From: Methanomassiliicoccales archaeon
GTDB taxonomy: Archaea > Thermoplasmatota > Thermoplasmata > Methanomassiliicoccales > UBA472
NCBI GenBank assembly: GCA_013329565.1
Contig: DUJZ01000124.1
Location: 1 to 7,024 of the forward strand
Direction of reading: 5' to 3'
Length of the DNA: 7,024 bases
Shown: in pieces, positions 5,753 through 7,024 of the stretch
Numbering within the stretch: the stretch's first letter is position 1
Layout of the letters: each line of letters begins with the position of its first letter
Translations under genes and position numbers: made by a program
The notes under the pieces: generated by a model
Database searches by the model: none
The model's input: the letters and a program-made list of their open reading frames with translations, nothing else
Told to the model about the DNA's origin: nothing

Positions 5753-6305
5753 CGACTGCTACCGCATCATGCGGGAGGAGGGGCTTTCCACCGCGGTCAT
5801 ACGGCACTGTTGCGTGGTGAACCTGGTGGCGGTGGAGATCGCTCGGCGTTGCGATGCCGACCTGGAACTGGTCAACGCCGCCTCCCTGCTTCACGACATC
5901 GGGCGCTCGAGCACGCACAGTGTGAACCACGTGGTGGAGAGCGTGCGCATCGCCAGAGAGCACGATCTACCGGACGAGCTGGTCAACTGCATCGGCCGGC
6001 ACATCGCTTCTGGCTTCACGTCCGAGGAGGCCGAGGCGCTGGGGCTTCCGGAGGGCGATTACATGCCGGTGACCTTGGAGGACAAGGTGGTGAACTTCGC
6101 CGACAATCTGGTCAGCGACCGTTCCATAAGGACCGTGGCGCAGGCCGCGGAACGGATGCGCGCCAAGGGTTTCGAGCTCACGGCCGCCCGCATGCTGGCC
6201 ATCGGCGATGAGATCGCCAAACTGTGCGGCGAGGACATCGACGCCCTGCTGGAAAGGGCCAAGTTGAGAGAGGCCGCGGCCGCCCGCTGCGACAAGCTGG
6301 CCTAG
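5730..6305 (+). CDS. HD-domain (HDIG) phosphohydrolase-like protein
   Basis: A 191-residue protein of the HD superfamily of metal-dependent phosphohydrolases. Metal-ligand candidates are H26 (VIRHC), H55-D56 in LLHDIGRS, H67 (NHVVES), H91 (IGRHIASGF) and D125 (VNFADNLVSD). The set is complete, so it is probably active, perhaps on a nucleotide or other phosphoester. It resembles the archaeal HDIG-domain proteins of about 170-190 residues with unknown substrate. The start is TTG 5730, inside the end of trm56. GAGGGGGA (5716-5723) lies 6 nt upstream, and the family's N-terminal helix (TDDCYRIMREEGLSTAVIRHC) would be lost if the next ATG (5769) were used. Overlapping translation with trm56 implies coupled expression. 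The C-terminus (150-191) is helical and Ala-rich. The stop codon is TAG. Confidence 0.85.
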   Translation: MSSYPSTDDCYRIMREEGLSTAVIRHCCVVNLVAVEIARRCDADLELVNAASLLHDIGRSSTHSVNHVVESVRIAREHDLPDELVNCIGRHIASGFTSEEAEALGLPEGDYMPVTLEDKVVNFADNLVSDRSIRTVAQAAERMRAKGFELTAARMLAIGDEIAKLCGEDIDALLERAKLREAAAARCDKLA

Positions 6306-6334
6306 TTTTCCAACCTCGCTCAATAATTCACAAA

Positions 6335-6343
6335 GATTTTATC
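6335..6343 (+). promoter_or_regulatory. TATA-like box for ilvE
   Basis: GATTTTATC is centred at about 6339. It predicts transcription start near 6365 and a leader of about 50 nt, unlike the leaderless neighbours. An alternative AT-rich stretch (AATAATTCA, 6322-6330) lies slightly upstream. Confidence 0.45.
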
Positions 6344-6370
6344 CGTGTCACTACTTACCAAGGCGCACCC

Positions 6371-6407
6371 CTCCCGGCTTCAGCCGGGACGAGAGCGATA
6401 ACGGGAG
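6371..6407 (+). promoter_or_regulatory. ilvE leader: hairpin and competing anti-Shine-Dalgarno pairing
   Basis: TCCCGGC (6372-6378) pairs perfectly with GCCGGGA (6383-6389) around a TTCA loop, a 7-bp hairpin. The ilvE Shine-Dalgarno sequence CGGGAG (6402-6407), 7 nt before the ATG, is an exact complement of CTCCCG (6371-6376), which is part of the hairpin's 5' arm. The two pairings exclude each other: with the hairpin formed the ribosome site is free, and with the alternative it is masked. This resembles a translational switch. The sequences are seen directly; any regulatory function is inferred. Confidence 0.45.
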
Positions 6408-6414
6408 ATCAAGC

Positions 6415-7024
6415 ATGTCCGAGAAGAAGATCATGATGTGGATGAACGGCAAGTTGATCGAACAGGAGAAGGTGCTTCTGCCCTTCATGACCCACGCCCT
6501 GCACTACGGCAGCGGGGTGTTCGAGGGCATCCGCATTTACGAAACGCCGAAGGGCAAGGCCGTCTTCCGCCTCCGGGAGCACATGGCGCGCTTCTTGGAT
6601 TCGGCGAAGGTGATGTGCATGGCCCACCCCTACACGATGGACGAACTGGTGGAGGCTGCCCGACTCGCGGTCCGTAACGCGGCCGACAACGCCGATTACA
6701 TCCGCCCCCTCATGTGGTACGGGGAGAACGACGAGAACCGCATCGTGCTCAACCCGTTCAAGTTCAAGGTCAACACGGCCATAGCCTGCGCCCACATGGG
6801 GGCGTACCTCGGTAAGGACAACATGGAGAAGGGCGCCAAGCTCATAACGTCCTCGTGGACCAAGGCGGCCAACACCTCCACCTCCCTGCAGGCCAAGATA
6901 TGCGGCAACTACGTCAACTCCATCCTGGCCAAGATCGAATCGAACCAGCTGGGTGCCGACGAAGCGCTCATGCTGAACACCAACGGCACCGTCGCCGAGG
7001 GGCCGGGCGAGAACATCTTCATTT
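6415..7024 (+). CDS. ilvE: Branched-chain amino acid aminotransferase (3' end outside window)
   Basis: The first 203 codons of a class IV PLP aminotransferase; full-length IlvE is about 300 residues. The frame stays open to the window end. It transfers the amino group between glutamate and the 2-oxo acids of leucine, isoleucine and valine, the last step of their synthesis in the cytoplasm. Visible family features are WMNGKLI at 9-15, the HALHYGSGVFEGIR signature at 27-40, YIRPLMWYG at 95-103, the probable Schiff-base lysine K161 in LQAKICGNYVNS, and the cofactor-site segment EGPGENIF at 195-202. The start at ATG 6415 is supported by GGGAG (6403-6407), 7 nt upstream. It is separated from the HD gene by 109 nt with its own promoter and a structured leader. 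D-amino acid aminotransferase and 4-amino-4-deoxychorismate lyase share the fold, but the GVFEGIR and QAK-x-x-GNY-x-NS patterns favour IlvE. Confidence 0.92.
   Translation, partial: MSEKKIMMWMNGKLIEQEKVLLPFMTHALHYGSGVFEGIRIYETPKGKAVFRLREHMARFLDSAKVMCMAHPYTMDELVEAARLAVRNAADNADYIRPLMWYGENDENRIVLNPFKFKVNTAIACAHMGAYLGKDNMEKGAKLITSSWTKAANTSTSLQAKICGNYVNSILAKIESNQLGADEALMLNTNGTVAEGPGENIFI

Noticed and set aside
6372..6389. The ilvE leader hairpin as an intrinsic terminator of the HD gene.
   Set aside because: No T-run follows it, archaeal termination does not depend on such hairpins, and it lies downstream of the predicted ilvE transcription start.
1..7024. CRISPR array, insertion sequence, prophage, toxin-antitoxin or defence system.
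   Set aside because: No regularly spaced repeats, terminal inverted repeats, transposase, integrase or defence-family motifs were seen on either strand.

Overview
The window reads as ordinary archaeal chromosome, from a moderately GC-rich euryarchaeote. The archaeal signs are direct. There is an aTrm56-type tRNA C56 methyltransferase, a family known essentially from archaea. TATA-like boxes lie about 26 nt ahead of several start codons. A tRNA-Asn has no encoded CCA. Transcription appears to end at a bare T-run. The gene mix fits a Thermoplasmatota or Methanomassiliicoccales-like organism, but no lineage-defining gene is present, so that placement is inference.

Layout. (1) 1-982, plus strand: the 3' end of a NapH-like polyferredoxin membrane protein and two small single-domain cupin genes, tightly packed, ending at a T7 run. 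(2) 1017-1455, minus strand: a winged-helix regulator and, downstream of it, tRNA-Asn(GTT). (3) 1583-3752, plus strand: an ABC exporter made of one ATPase and one 12-helix permease, transcribed divergently from the regulator. (4) 3805-4368, plus strand: a membrane protein resembling a divergent dolichol/polyprenol kinase (SEC59-like). (5) 4388-4534, minus strand: a 48-residue protein with a Cys/His metal-site pattern, identified by direct reading. (6) 4732-6305, plus strand: an HTH regulator, aTrm56 and an HD-domain hydrolase in one operon, with a 1-nt gap and a 23-nt overlap. (7) 6415-7024, plus strand: the first two thirds of a branched-chain aminotransferase (IlvE), running off the window.

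How they work together. The regulator/exporter pair shares one control region and looks like a local regulatory unit. The HTH-Trm56-HD cluster links tRNA modification with a predicted phosphohydrolase. The cupin/ferredoxin cluster looks redox-related, but its substrate cannot be read from sequence.

No CRISPR array, IS element, phage gene or defence system is visible. The most notable non-coding signal is the ilvE leader. A 7-bp hairpin arm there is also a perfect 6-nt complement of the Shine-Dalgarno sequence, giving two mutually exclusive folds. No stretch over 300 bases lacks a gene.
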